NCBI GenBank assembly: GCA_015064415.1
Contig: SVSG01000002.1
Span: forward strand, 1 to 64,000
Source of the DNA: Oscillospiraceae bacterium
GTDB lineage: Bacteria; Bacillota; Clostridia; Oscillospirales; CAG-272
DNA length: 64,000 nucleotides
Direction: 5' to 3'
The translations under genes and the position numbers were made by a program. Positions 40,861 through 50,756 of this stretch are shown here, in pieces; positions within the stretch are counted from its first letter, which is position 1, and each line of letters opens with the position of its first letter. Below the pieces are notes generated by a model. It was given only the letters and a program-made list of their open reading frames with translations, had not been told where the DNA came from and did not search any database.

Positions 40861-41577
40861 ATGTCAATTCGTGTAACAATATGGAATGAGTACGTGCATG
40901 AAAAAAGCCGTCCTGAGGCGGCCGCGCTGTATCCCTGCGGCATTCATGCATTTCTGCGCGACGTTTTGAAAAGCGAGGAGATCGAGGTGACCACCGCTAC
41001 GCTGGAGGAGCCGGAGCAGGGCCTGCCCGATGCGGTGCTGGAGAATACCGACGTGCTGATCTGGTGGGGACACGTGAAGCATCAGCTTGTCGCGGACGAG
41101 CTGGTGGAGAAGATCGAAAAGCGCGTGCACGAGGGCATGGGGATGATCTTTTTGCACTCAGCGCACAAGTCAAAGCCCTTTTGTCGCATCATCGGCACCA
41201 CGGGCAATCTGACTTGGGGGCGCGAGCAACGCTGTGTGCTGTGGAATCTGATGCCCACGCACCCCATCGCAAAGGGCGTGCCTGCGCATTTCGAGCTTCG
41301 CGAGGAGCTTTACAGCGAGCCGTTTTTTGTGCCGAAGCCAGACGATCTGATCTTTTGTACATGGTATGAGGACGGCAATCTGTTCCGTGGCGGTATGACC
41401 TATACGCGCGGTCTTGGGAAGATCTTTTACTTCCATCCGGGGCATGAAATTTGCAATTCTTATTATGATAAAAACGTACAGCAGGTGCTGAAAAACGCGG
41501 TGGCATGGTGCGCGCCCACACGGTACGAGGGATTCGATATCAGCAAGTGCCACAAGCAAACGGAGCCGATCCTATGA
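40861..41577 (+). CDS. ThuA-like domain protein
   Basis: VTIWNEYVHEKSRPEAAALYPCGIHAFLRDVL; DVLIWWGHVKHQLVADELVEKIEKRVHEGMGMIFLHSAHKSKPF. Confidence 0.85.
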   Translation: MSIRVTIWNEYVHEKSRPEAAALYPCGIHAFLRDVLKSEEIEVTTATLEEPEQGLPDAVLENTDVLIWWGHVKHQLVADELVEKIEKRVHEGMGMIFLHSAHKSKPFCRIIGTTGNLTWGREQRCVLWNLMPTHPIAKGVPAHFELREELYSEPFFVPKPDDLIFCTWYEDGNLFRGGMTYTRGLGKIFYFHPGHEICNSYYDKNVQQVLKNAVAWCAPTRYEGFDISKCHKQTEPIL

Positions 41578-42287
41578 CAAGACCTTACCTGATTTTACAT
41601 ATGCTGATCTCACCGGACGGCAAGATCACGGGAAAGTACATGGAGTACCCCAAAGCGGCGGCGCTTTGTGAGGAATATTATCGCATTCACCGCGAATATC
41701 GCGCGGACGCCTTTCTTTGCGGCAGAGTCACGATGGAGGGCAGCTTTACGGGCGGTGTCAGACCTCCTCTTGAAAAATATGAGGGTGTGCGCCTTCCGCA
41801 TGAGGATTTTGTGGCGGGACGGTATGACTTTTACGCGGTTTCGGTGGACCCGCACGGGCGGCTTGGCTGGTACGGGGCGCAGATCTCGGATGAGGATCCC
41901 GGCTACGACGGGGCGCACGTCATCGAGGTGCTGACCGATGACGTATGCGATGCCTATCTTGCATTTTTGCGCGAAAAAGGTATATCCTACGTTTTTTGCG
42001 GCAAGGATAAGATCGACGTGCCGCTGCTTTGCCGCAAGCTTTTTGAGCTGTTCGGCATTCGAACGCTTCTGGTAGAGGGCGGGGGCCTTACCGATTCGCT
42101 GTTTCTTTCGGCGGAGCTTTTGGACGAGCTCAGTCTTGTGATGGTGCCCGTGATCGACGGGGGTGAGGGCGTCTCGCTGTTCGAAAAAAAGCAGGGTGGG
42201 CTTTTGGCCTTTGAAATGGAGAAAGCACTGGCGCTGCCCCACGGCGGGCTTTGGTTGAATTATAAGAGAAAAGAGGAGGAATTCTGA
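41574..42287 (+). CDS. RibD C-terminal/dihydrofolate-reductase-like domain protein
   Basis: YLILHMLISPDGKITGKYME; DAFLCGRVTMEGSF; IRTLLVEGGGLTDSLFLSAELLDELSLVMVPVIDGGEG. Confidence 0.8.
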   Translation: MTRPYLILHMLISPDGKITGKYMEYPKAAALCEEYYRIHREYRADAFLCGRVTMEGSFTGGVRPPLEKYEGVRLPHEDFVAGRYDFYAVSVDPHGRLGWYGAQISDEDPGYDGAHVIEVLTDDVCDAYLAFLREKGISYVFCGKDKIDVPLLCRKLFELFGIRTLLVEGGGLTDSLFLSAELLDELSLVMVPVIDGGEGVSLFEKKQGGLLAFEMEKALALPHGGLWLNYKRKEEEF

Positions 42288-42862
42288 TGATAACGTTGGA
42301 TTGGATCGTATTGGGAGTTGGACTTGCGCTGTTGTTGTTTGGCGGCATGCGCGGCTTTGGAAAAGTACTTAAAGGGATCGTAAGCGGCTTTGTGGGCAAG
42401 CTGTCAGCAGGTGCGATCGCCTATTTCCTTTACGGTGTGGTGCTGGATTGGCCGATCGTGCAACGTCTGACCACCCTGCTGGTGGACAAGCTGAGCGCAA
42501 ACGGGAACTGGATCTGCAAGCTGCTGTTGGCGATCCGTATTGATATGATCGTACTGGCGGCGGCGCTGTTCTTGCTGGTTTTCTGGCTGATCAAATTGCT
42601 GGCGGCCATCCTGGCGGGGATTGCAGAGCTCCCGCTGCTTGGGCTTGTCAACCATCTGTGCGGTGCCTTGCTGTTGCTGGCTTACGCGTGCGTGTGGGCG
42701 TTGGTAATTTTCCAGCTCAGCGCGTGGATCTTCGGCACGCAGGGCGGGCTTTATCCCTTCCTTGAGGGAAGCAAGATCGGTTTGCAGTACGTTTACCTGC
42801 ACAACCCGCTGAACTCTATTTTCGAAACGATCAAGCACTCGCTTGGTGCACTGGGCGGCTGA
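42287..42862 (+). CDS. CvpA-like membrane protein
   Basis: LDWIVLGVGLALLLFGGMRGFGKVLKGIVSGFVGKLSAG; several TM helices. Confidence 0.6.
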   Translation: MITLDWIVLGVGLALLLFGGMRGFGKVLKGIVSGFVGKLSAGAIAYFLYGVVLDWPIVQRLTTLLVDKLSANGNWICKLLLAIRIDMIVLAAALFLLVFWLIKLLAAILAGIAELPLLGLVNHLCGALLLLAYACVWALVIFQLSAWIFGTQGGLYPFLEGSKIGLQYVYLHNPLNSIFETIKHSLGALGG

Positions 42863-42874
42863 TACCGCAACAAT

Positions 42875-42912
42875 CAAAAACGCTTTTCCCGCCGGCGGGA
42901 AAAGCGTTTTTT
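42875..42912 (+). terminator. Terminator
   Basis: CAAAAACGCTTTTCCCGCCGGCGGGAAAAGCGTTTTTTG. Confidence 0.85.
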
Positions 42913-43016
42913 GTTGCACTGCGCTTAAAATGTTAAAACACGGAAAAATAAAAGTATGCGGAAAAGCTATGTTTTGATGTTAGTAAAAATATTTTTCCGT
43001 TTTTGGAAAAAACATA

Positions 43017-43045
43017 TTGACAAGCGGAGAAAAATGGTGTATAAT
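43017..43045 (+). promoter_or_regulatory. recA promoter
   Basis: TTGACA-17 nt-TATAAT. Confidence 0.8.
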
Positions 43046-43077
43046 GGTGCCAACACGAAAAAACGGAGGATCATCTA

Positions 43078-44211
43078 ATGGCAAGCAAAGCATCCGCAAG
43101 CAAGAAAAACGTAGTGCCCGTGGGCGGCGTGGACGCCGCAGAAAGAAAGAAGGCGCTGGAGACCGCGCTCAAGCAGCTGGAGCGTGATTACGGTGCGGGC
43201 ACCGTGATGAAGCTGGGCGAAAACACCCACATGGAGGTACAGGCCGTGCATACGGGATCGCTCGCGCTGGATATGGCGCTGGGCATCGGCGGCGTGCCGC
43301 GCGGCAGAATTATCGAGATCTTTGGCCCGGAATCCTCCGGTAAGACCACGGTAGCGTTGCATATCGTGGCCGAGGTACAGAAGATCGGCGGACAGGCGGC
43401 GTTCATTGACGCGGAGCACGCGCTGGATCCCGTTTACGCCAAGGCGCTTGGCGTGGACATCAACAATCTGCTGGTTTCTCAGCCCGATTGCGGTGAGGAC
43501 GCGCTGGATATCACCGAGGCGCTGGTGCGCTCGGGTGCTGTGGACGTGGTGGTCATCGACTCGGTGGCGGCCCTGGTGCCCCGTCAGGAGATCGAGGGCG
43601 ATATGGGTCAATCGCAGGTGGGCGTGCAGGCGCGCTTGATGTCGCAGGCCATGCGCAAGCTCTCTGCGGTCATTTCCAAGAGCAACGCCGTGGTGATCTT
43701 CATCAACCAGCTGCGCGAAAAGGTCGGCGTGATGTACGGCAACCCCGAAACGACCACGGGTGGCCGCGCGCTGAAGTTCTATGCCTCTGTGCGCATCGAC
43801 GTGCGCAAGACCGAGCAGCTCAAGAACGGCAACGATATTTACGGTAACCACGTGAAGTGCAAGATCGTGAAAAACAAGGTGGCGCCCCCCTTCAAGGTGG
43901 CTGAGTTTGATATTCTTTACGGCAAGGGCATCTCCCGCGCGGGCGAGCTGGTCGATATCGGTCTTGCTCTGGACGTTATTCAGAAGAGCGGCTCTTGGTT
44001 CTCCTATAACGGCGAGCGTCTGGGTCAAGGCAAGGATAATATCCGCAAGCTGCTGGAAACGGATGCCGCGCTCTTTGCCGAGATCGAGGAGAAGATCCGC
44101 ACCAACTTCAAGGCCGTGATCGACGGCGGCGAAGAGACCTTTGATATCGAGGAGGACGAGGAGGAGGAATTTGACCTTCGCGCCCTTGGTATGGACGACG
44201 ACAATGGCTGA
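43078..44211 (+). CDS. recA: Recombinase RecA
   Basis: [56 protein letters not shown]. Confidence 0.98.
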   Translation: MASKASASKKNVVPVGGVDAAERKKALETALKQLERDYGAGTVMKLGENTHMEVQAVHTGSLALDMALGIGGVPRGRIIEIFGPESSGKTTVALHIVAEVQKIGGQAAFIDAEHALDPVYAKALGVDINNLLVSQPDCGEDALDITEALVRSGAVDVVVIDSVAALVPRQEIEGDMGQSQVGVQARLMSQAMRKLSAVISKSNAVVIFINQLREKVGVMYGNPETTTGGRALKFYASVRIDVRKTEQLKNGNDIYGNHVKCKIVKNKVAPPFKVAEFDILYGKGISRAGELVDIGLALDVIQKSGSWFSYNGERLGQGKDNIRKLLETDAALFAEIEEKIRTNFKAVIDGGEETFDIEEDEEEEFDLRALGMDDDNG

Positions 44212-44839
44212 TTACAGCAAGCTTTTACACGTGCGCGCCGCCGATGGCGGCGCGCGTCTGTTTCTATCGGTGGAGACCTCTTTGGCGGGCGAGGTGCAAA
44301 AGCAAACGCTTTGTGTGTTCGCCTCGCACCTTGATCGCGTGCCCTGTGTGGGGCCGATCGACGGGGAGACGCTTGCCCATTTGCGGCGCGAGCACGCGCT
44401 GTGCGCGGCGTTGGACACGGGTCTGCGCTCGCTGTCGGCGGGGGGCGGCTCCCGCGTACAGCTGACGCAAAAGCTCTGCGCGCGCGGTGTTGCGCGGGAG
44501 CTTGCCGACGAGGCCGCTGACGAGCTTTCCGCGCGCGGTTATTTGCAGGAGCGCGAGAACGCGCTTGCCGCCGCCGCACGCGACCTGCGCAAGCTGTGGG
44601 GGGATCGTCGTATTCTGGCCGATCTGCGCGCCAAGGGCTACGGTGACGAGGCGCTTTGCGCCGTGCGCGAGTACCTTGCACAGCAGGATGGCACCGCGCG
44701 TTGCGTGCGTTTGTTGGAAAAAAAGCGCATCCGGACTTTGGATGCACAGGATGCAGACAAGCTGATCGCCTCTTTGATGCGCTACGGCTACACCCGCACC
44801 GAGATCCGCGAGGCTCTGCGAAGGAGCGTGGAAGGGTAA
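44204..44839 (+). CDS. recX: Regulatory protein RecX
   Basis: Immediately after recA with 8-nt overlap; [25 protein letters not shown]-type three-helix repeats. Confidence 0.88.
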   Translation: MADYSKLLHVRAADGGARLFLSVETSLAGEVQKQTLCVFASHLDRVPCVGPIDGETLAHLRREHALCAALDTGLRSLSAGGGSRVQLTQKLCARGVARELADEAADELSARGYLQERENALAAAARDLRKLWGDRRILADLRAKGYGDEALCAVREYLAQQDGTARCVRLLEKKRIRTLDAQDADKLIASLMRYGYTRTEIREALRRSVEG

Positions 44840-44847
44840 GGAAAGAC

Positions 44848-44900
44848 GGGGGAAACTTTTGAAAAAATTCCCCCCGCCGCCCCCCCTTTCAAAACCTTTT
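44848..44900 (+). repeat. 3'-end G5/C5 hairpin element, copy 1 (after recX)
   Basis: GGGGGAAACTTTTGAAAAAATTCCCCCC-GCCGCCCCCCCTTTCAAAACCTTTT. Confidence 0.7.
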
Positions 44901-44959
44901 GGTCGGGGAAAATGATACAAGCGTACAGAGGTATGTTTGTCGCAAGCAATTTTACAATA

Positions 44960-44987
44960 AAAAATCCCGCCGTTGGCGGGATTTTTA
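44960..44987 (+). terminator. Terminator-like hairpin
   Basis: AAAATCCCGCCgttGGCGGGATTTTTAT. Confidence 0.7.
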
Positions 44988-45073
44988 TTATGAGATGTTT
45001 GTTACGGATACAGATCGTCGAGGCCGCCGATCCCTACAAAGTGAGTGCGACGCCGTTTACGCATCGCGGATGG

Positions 45074-45100
45074 CGGACGGTCGGGGACGCCCGTCCCTAC
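45074..45100. repeat. Left arm of 27-nt imperfect inverted repeat
   Basis: CGGACGGTCGGGGACGCCCGTCCCTAC. Confidence 0.7.
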
Positions 45101-45177
45101 AAGGCGAGCACATCAAGGAAGATAGAAGGGAAAAACATAAGATCCTTGCTACCCCAATGGCTGTTTGCTATGTTTTC

Positions 45178-45204
45178 GTAGGGACAGGCGTCCTCGACTG
45201 TCCG
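45178..45204. repeat. Right arm of 27-nt imperfect inverted repeat
   Basis: GTAGGGACAGGCGTCCTCGACTGTCCG. Confidence 0.7.
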
Positions 45205-45256
45205 AGCAGCGCAATGGTGTTAGCGCAAACCAAGCGGTGACACGCCCTTCCTTTCT

Positions 45257-45315
45257 GTGTAAAAGGTTTTGAAAGGGGGTGTGGGGGAGGACTTTATCAA
45301 AAGTCCTCCCCCCAC
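45257..45315 (-). repeat. 3'-end G5/C5 hairpin element, copy 2 (after rlmH)
   Basis: gtgtaaaaggttttgaaagggggtgtgggggaggactttatcaaaagtcctcccccc. Confidence 0.75.
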
Positions 45316-45327
45316 AAAAGCACCTTT

Positions 45328-45807
45328 TCATTTATGATACTTCGACCCGTGCAGGATGGAAAGCGAGCGGTAGACGGTCTCGAGCAGCAGCACGCGCATC
45401 AGCTGATGCGGGAAGGTGAGTGCGGAGACGGAAAGGCGGTAATCGGCGGTCTTTTTGACGCGCGGGGAAAGGCCGTGCGAGCTACCGATCACAAGGCACA
45501 GATCCGAGGAGCGGGACATTGCATCCTCCAGCAGTGTCGCGAGCTGCTCGGAGGAGCGGGACTGCCCCTCCACGCAAAGCGCGACGGTGAAGGCGCGCGC
45601 GGGGATGGCGGCAAGGATAGCGTCCGCCTCCTTTTCCAGCACGGCGGATATTTCCGCTGCGGACGGGTTTTCGGCCACACGTCCCTCTTTTAATTCGACA
45701 ATTTCGACCTTGGCGTAAGCGCCGAGGCGTTTTTCATATTCGGCCACGGCCTCGCGTAAATAGCTTTCCTTCAGCGTGCCGACGGTGATCAGCTTGATAC
45801 GTAGCAT
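45328..45807 (-). CDS. rlmH: 23S rRNA (pseudouridine1915-N3)-methyltransferase RlmH
   Basis: MLRIKLITVGTLKESYLREAVAEYEKRL; LVIGSSHGLSPRVKKTADYRLSVSALTFPHQLMRVLLLETVYRSLSILHGSKYHK. Confidence 0.96.
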   Translation of the reverse strand: MLRIKLITVGTLKESYLREAVAEYEKRLGAYAKVEIVELKEGRVAENPSAAEISAVLEKEADAILAAIPARAFTVALCVEGQSRSSEQLATLLEDAMSRSSDLCLVIGSSHGLSPRVKKTADYRLSVSALTFPHQLMRVLLLETVYRSLSILHGSKYHK

Positions 45808-45814
45808 AAGTACC

Positions 45815-46594
45815 TCACAGCTCTGTGATTTGGGCGGGGCTTGCGGCAGAAAGGTGGACATCCGTGCCCGCAAGGGCGGCGCGCACCTCACCGAGCGCAA
45901 GCTCGGGCAGGTTGTTGATCTCGGAAAGGTGGGCCAGCATCAGCCGCTTCATGCCGTGTGCGGCCAGGCGCGTGGCAAAGGCGGCACACTCCGCGTTGGA
46001 CAGGTGCCCGTTGCGGGAGGCGATGCGGCGCTTGAGATCATAGGGGTAGGGCCCCTCCATCAGCATTTGCTCGTCGTGGTTGCACTCCAGCACCACCGCC
46101 TCGCAGCCAAGCAACCCCTCCTCCACGGAGGCGGTGACGCGGCCAAGGTCGGTTGCATAGCCGACGGTGTGCGTTTTTTCTTCGTCCTCGACTGCGATAC
46201 GGTAGCCAACGCTTTCGGCGCTGTCATGCGGCGTGAGGAAGGAGGTGAAGCAAAACGGCCCTACGTGTTCCTCAAAAAGCGGCGGATGGATGACAAGGCA
46301 CTCGCGCAACGGCTCGGTCGCGCGGGGATAGAGCTTTTGCGCGGAGCTCTCGGTGATATGTACCGGTACGGGGTGATGCTTGACAAAAACGTCCAGCGCG
46401 GCGGTGTGATCGCGGTGCTCGTGCGTGAGAAAGATGGCGCTGATGGCATCGGGGGAGGTGCCGACGTCACAAAGTGCCTTGCAAAGGCATCTGGCAGAGC
46501 GGCCCGCATCGATCAGCACGGCGTGCTCGCCCGCGCGAAGCAGCGCCGCGTTGCCGTCCGAGCCGGAGTATAATAATTTGAGAGAATATTTCAT
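45815..46594 (-). CDS. MBL-fold metallohydrolase (YycJ/WalJ-like)
   Basis: LKLLYSGSDGNAALLRAGEHAVLIDAGRSAR; FLTHEHRDHTAAL; HLSNAECAAFATRLAAHGMKRLMLAHLSEINN. Confidence 0.88.
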   Translation of the reverse strand: MKYSLKLLYSGSDGNAALLRAGEHAVLIDAGRSARCLCKALCDVGTSPDAISAIFLTHEHRDHTAALDVFVKHHPVPVHITESSAQKLYPRATEPLRECLVIHPPLFEEHVGPFCFTSFLTPHDSAESVGYRIAVEDEEKTHTVGYATDLGRVTASVEEGLLGCEAVVLECNHDEQMLMEGPYPYDLKRRIASRNGHLSNAECAAFATRLAAHGMKRLMLAHLSEINNLPELALGEVRAALAGTDVHLSAASPAQITEL

Positions 46595-46595
46595 A

Positions 46596-47006
46596 TCAGC
46601 GGAACAGATCGAGCACGAACAGATCGAACGTGTCGACAAGGAAGGTGATGACAAGCGGGAAGATGATCAGCATCATCCATTTGGACTTTTCCAGCCGACG
46701 GTTGCCGTCGGCCAAAAACTCCTCTTTTTCCTGCAAGGTCATGGTGTCGGGGAGTTGTTCTACGGTCACGTTTTTGCGGTACAAAAAGCGGTTGTAGATG
46801 AGATAGCCCAGCACGAAGCCGACGAGCAGTGCCATGTAAAGCAGCATCACACAGAAGGAATAAAAGGTTTCATCCGTGAGCTCTGCATAATATAAAAGCA
46901 CCTTGTAAACGCCGAAAAAGAGCACCGTGTTGAGGATAAGGATCAAAAAATAGCGCAGGTTTTTCTTGTCCTTCAAGGGGGAAGGCGGGGGTGTTTGTTC
47001 CTTCAT
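46596..47006 (-). CDS. Membrane protein of unknown function
   Basis: Three hydrophobic segments; RBS ggaaaggaaaaatc. Confidence 0.65.
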   Translation of the reverse strand: MKEQTPPPSPLKDKKNLRYFLILILNTVLFFGVYKVLLYYAELTDETFYSFCVMLLYMALLVGFVLGYLIYNRFLYRKNVTVEQLPDTMTLQEKEEFLADGNRRLEKSKWMMLIIFPLVITFLVDTFDLFVLDLFR

Positions 47007-47048
47007 GATTTTTCCTTTCCTATGTCATTAGTGGCACAACGGTATGAG

Positions 47049-48329
47049 TTATCCGATGACGGTGGCACCGATCCCGCGCACGCGGAGCACGGTGCAGGCG
47101 CCCTCACCGAAGATGCCGTCCATCCGTGCTTTCAGCTCATCGCAGCGGGCGGCAGGGCAGAAGAGTTGAATGGTGCCCGCAAAGCCGCCGCCGTGTACGC
47201 GGAAGGCACCGCCATGCGTTTTGACAAATTGCTCGGCAACGAAAAGCGCCAGCGACAGTCCTTGCTGCTGCGGGTGCGCGGGGGAGTAGACGTTTTGCAG
47301 ATATTGGAACGAGGAGCGGCCGGAGGCAATCACGTGGGCGAAAAAGGCGTCAAGATCGCCTTCGCGCAACGCCGTTTTCTGGCACAGGACGCGCTTGTTT
47401 TCCTCAAAAAAATGCAGGGCGCGCAAAAGAGCGCGGTCCCCCAGCTTTTCGCGCAGTTCTGCAAGGCGCGCGATCAGCGCCTCCTCGCTCGCTTCGCGAA
47501 GAACGGTGGCGCCAAGCTCCTTGGCGACGGCGTGCATTTCGGCGGGAACGGCGGCGTAATCGGGGGTGAGATCGGCGTGATTGCCGCCCGTATTTACGAT
47601 GCAGAGCTCAAAGCCCGCAGCATTCATGTCAAAATCGAGCTTTTCGATCACGGGATCTTCCGCATCTGCAAAATCAATGGCGATGATGCCGCCCGTGACG
47701 GTGGCAAGCTGATCGAGAAGCCCGCAGGGCTTGCCGAAAAATTCGTTTTCGGCGTATTTGGCGATCTTGGCAAGCTGCACGCTGTCCACGCGTCGCTCGT
47801 TGTAAAGCACGTTCTGGATGTGCGCGACCATGATCTCAAAGGCGGCGGAGGAGGAAAGGCCGGAGCCCTTCGGCACGTCCGAGGTCGTGTAGGCATCAAA
47901 GCCGCCTGCCGCAAATCCCGCGCGCAGAAAGCCCTGCGCCACCCCTGCGATAAGGGCCTCGGAGCTGGCAAATTTTTCGGGGATGGGGGCGGTGTAGGCG
48001 GAGAGATCCACCTCGTCCCCGGCAAAGCCCTCGGACTTCAAACGGACACACGTACCCGTGTTTTTTGAGACAACGGCAATGATATCGGCGCTGATCGCGG
48101 CGGCAATGGCAAGACCGCGATTGTGGTCGGTGTGGTTGCCGGAAAGCTCGCTGCGGCCGGGCACAGAGAGCAATAAGATCTCACGCTCGGCTCCGTAAAG
48201 GTCGGCAAACGCGCGAACGGCGTTTTGATAGCGGGGGCGTGCGGCGGGCAGTGCCGCGCCGTACAGTGCAGAAAGGCACGCGTCAAGCGTGCCGTCCTGC
48301 AATTTTTTCAATGCTTGTGTGCAGTTCAT
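47049..48329 (-). CDS. galK: Galactokinase
   Basis: SVPGRSELSGNHTDHNRGLAIAAAI; DVPKGSGLSSSAAFEIMV; FRVHGGGFAGTIQLF. Confidence 0.92.
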   Translation of the reverse strand: MNCTQALKKLQDGTLDACLSALYGAALPAARPRYQNAVRAFADLYGAEREILLLSVPGRSELSGNHTDHNRGLAIAAAISADIIAVVSKNTGTCVRLKSEGFAGDEVDLSAYTAPIPEKFASSEALIAGVAQGFLRAGFAAGGFDAYTTSDVPKGSGLSSSAAFEIMVAHIQNVLYNERRVDSVQLAKIAKYAENEFFGKPCGLLDQLATVTGGIIAIDFADAEDPVIEKLDFDMNAAGFELCIVNTGGNHADLTPDYAAVPAEMHAVAKELGATVLREASEEALIARLAELREKLGDRALLRALHFFEENKRVLCQKTALREGDLDAFFAHVIASGRSSFQYLQNVYSPAHPQQQGLSLALFVAEQFVKTHGGAFRVHGGGFAGTIQLFCPAARCDELKARMDGIFGEGACTVLRVRGIGATVIG

Positions 48330-48342
48330 GTTGATCCTTTCT

Positions 48343-49275
48343 TTATTCCAAGCCCATCTGTCCCATCAGCTTGCGGTTGAATTCCTCAGCGGTATTATAC
48401 CCCATTTTCTTCTGGCGGTGGTTCATGGCAGCAATTTCCAGAATAATGGCAAGGTTACGGCCGGGCTTGACGGGGATGGTGATGCTGGGGATCTCGATGC
48501 CGAGGATGTCCATGGTCTGATTGTCCAGCCCCAGACGGTCGTACATTTTTCCCTGCACCCAGGGCTCCAGATTGATGACAAGGTCAATGGCCTCGGAATT
48601 TTTGACGGCGCCCATGCCGAAAAGGCGGCGCACGTCCACGATGCCGATGCCGCGCAGCTCCACATAGTGGCGGATGATGGCGGGTGCCTCACCGACCAGA
48701 CGCTTGGCGGAAACGCGCTTGATCTCCACCGCGTCGTCCGCGATCAGACGGTGGCCGCGCTTCACAAGCTCGATGGCGGTCTCACTTTTACCGACGCCGG
48801 AGTCACCAAGCAGCAAAATACCCTCACCGTATACCTCGACCAGTACGCCGTGGCGCGTGATGCGGGGGGCGAGCTGGACGTTCAGAAAGGCGATCAGCGC
48901 CGCCATAAAGGGGCTTGTCTTTTCGCGGCAGACGAAAAGCGGCACGCCGTAATTTTCAGCGGCGTCAAGCATGTAGGGGAAGGGGGTGAGCCCTGTGGAG
49001 AGTATCACGGCAACGGGGCGGTGGCGGAAGAAATCCTCCAGCTTGGCGTTGCGCTTGGATTCGGACTGCTCCTGCAGATATCGATACTCCGTGGTGCCCA
49101 CGATCTGCACGCGGGTGGGATCAAAATTTTCAAAAAAGCCGGTGAGCGGAAGGCCCGGGCGGTTCACCTCGGGGTTGGAGATCACCAGCTCCTCGGGGTC
49201 GGCGGGGGTAAAGACCGTTTCCAGCTTGAATTCGGTGATCAGGCGGGAAAGCGGGATGCTGTATTGCTCGTGCAT
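48343..49275 (-). CDS. hprK: HPr kinase/phosphorylase
   Basis: VYGEGILLLGDSGVGKSETAIELVKRGHRLIADDAVEI; LRGIGIVDVRRLFGMGAV. Confidence 0.96.
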   Translation of the reverse strand: MHEQYSIPLSRLITEFKLETVFTPADPEELVISNPEVNRPGLPLTGFFENFDPTRVQIVGTTEYRYLQEQSESKRNAKLEDFFRHRPVAVILSTGLTPFPYMLDAAENYGVPLFVCREKTSPFMAALIAFLNVQLAPRITRHGVLVEVYGEGILLLGDSGVGKSETAIELVKRGHRLIADDAVEIKRVSAKRLVGEAPAIIRHYVELRGIGIVDVRRLFGMGAVKNSEAIDLVINLEPWVQGKMYDRLGLDNQTMDILGIEIPSITIPVKPGRNLAIILEIAAMNHRQKKMGYNTAEEFNRKLMGQMGLE

Positions 49276-49429
49276 GGCGTTGCCTCCTTTGTGGAGATGA
49301 TATGTCATTATTATAACATACACTTTGCTATTTGAAAAGGGCTTTTTTGATTTTTCTTGCGCGCACGTGTTCACAGTATGTTCACAAGTACGTGTTATAC
49401 TGTTTTAAATTATAAAAAAGGAGCCGAAT

Positions 49430-50623
49430 ATGAGCAAAAAAAATCCGGCGCGTTATCTGGCGCTTTTGCTTGTTTTTCTGACGTTGCTCTCTCTTGGCGG
49501 CTGTGCCGGTTCGACGGTACGCCCCTCCTCCAATGCAAACGAGGTGGTCGCAACGGCTGGGGAGACCGATATTTTATATGACGAATATTACTATCTTGCC
49601 ATGTCGCGTTTGCGCGAGCTGAAGGAGGCGTACAAGGACGAGCCGCTCTCCGAGGAGGCGCTGCGCGCCGAGGTGGAGGCCTTTTTGCAGGAGAATCTGC
49701 TGAACAAGTCGCACGCGCTGATCGAGATCGGCCTTTCCTACGGCATCGACATTGAAAAGGGAGAGATCGCCGAAAACGTGCAGGCGCACATGGACGGTAT
49801 TCTGGCCGATACCTTTGCGGGGGACCGCGACGCTTACGTGGAAAGTTTGAATGCGAATTATCTGACCGATCGCTACGTGCGCACGGTGGTGGCGGTGGAG
49901 AACTATCTGAGCGTGGAGATCATCAAGGCCATGCTGGAGAAGGGCGAGCTGGATGACTCGGACGAGGCGGCACTGAATTTTTTGCGCGGTGAGGATTTCA
50001 TCCGCGTAAGACAGGTCGTGATCAAGGAGCAGATCATCGGCGGGAAAACCATCATGAGCATGGAGCAGGCGAAGGCCAAGGCGGAAAAGCTGCGCGAGAG
50101 CGTGGTGACTGCCACCGACCGTGAGGATGCCATGCGCACGGCCATACAAAGCAGTCTGGACGTGACGGACACCACGGGCGACGGCATTTATTTTGCGCGC
50201 GGCGAGATGGAGGAGAGCTTTGAGCAGGCGGCCTTCTCGCTTGCCGAGTATGACGTGAGCGAGGTGCTGGCGGTGGACGGCGGCTATTGCTTTGTGATGC
50301 GCTTGCCGAAATCCGAGGATTATCTTTTGAAAAATCTGGAAAACCTGAAGGGAAAGACCTATTACATCGTGCTCAACGAAAAGGTGCAGGCAAAGCTTGC
50401 CGCGATGAAATTGGAGATGACCTCCTTTGGAAAATCACTGGATCCCCTGGATCCCGAGCCCATCGACGCCGCGGGCGGTGAGGGCATTGTTGCGGTGATC
50501 GTTTGCGTGTCGATCCTTTTGCCGGTGATCGCGGGCGTGTTTGTGGTGCGCGTGCTGCTGTTGCGCCGCAACGTGAAAAAGGGTGTGCTCCCGAAGCAAA
50601 GAAAAAAGACGAAAAAAGGATAA
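49430..50623 (+). CDS. SurA/PrsA-like lipoprotein with C-terminal TM
   Basis: Lipobox LSLGGCAG; ATAGETDILYDEYYYLAMSRLREL; C-terminal TM IVAVIVCVSILLPVIAGVFVVRVLLL plus basic tail. Confidence 0.7.
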   Translation: MSKKNPARYLALLLVFLTLLSLGGCAGSTVRPSSNANEVVATAGETDILYDEYYYLAMSRLRELKEAYKDEPLSEEALRAEVEAFLQENLLNKSHALIEIGLSYGIDIEKGEIAENVQAHMDGILADTFAGDRDAYVESLNANYLTDRYVRTVVAVENYLSVEIIKAMLEKGELDDSDEAALNFLRGEDFIRVRQVVIKEQIIGGKTIMSMEQAKAKAEKLRESVVTATDREDAMRTAIQSSLDVTDTTGDGIYFARGEMEESFEQAAFSLAEYDVSEVLAVDGGYCFVMRLPKSEDYLLKNLENLKGKTYYIVLNEKVQAKLAAMKLEMTSFGKSLDPLDPEPIDAAGGEGIVAVIVCVSILLPVIAGVFVVRVLLLRRNVKKGVLPKQRKKTKKG

Positions 50624-50631
50624 AAAGCGCG

Positions 50632-50668
50632 AAAGGGACGGCGGAAAAACTTCCGCCGTCCCTTTTTT
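50632..50668 (+). terminator. Terminator
   Basis: AAAGGGACGGCGGAAaaacTTCCGCCGTCCCTTTTTT. Confidence 0.85.
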
Positions 50669-50675
50669 ACGGTTA

Positions 50676-50707
50676 TTGACAAAATAAAGAAAGTATAGTA
50701 TACTATA
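50676..50707 (+). promoter_or_regulatory. Promoter with overlapping 14-bp palindrome
   Basis: TTGACA-17 nt-TATACT; TATAGTATACTATA at 50694-50707. Confidence 0.65.
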
Positions 50708-50756
50708 TTCTGTATAATTATATGCGTGCGCGCATTTATGGAAAGGAAGAGCTTTT

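Noticed and set aside
42917-43077. LexA/SOS box upstream of recA
   Set aside because: No convincing GAAC-N4-GTTC type site found by eye
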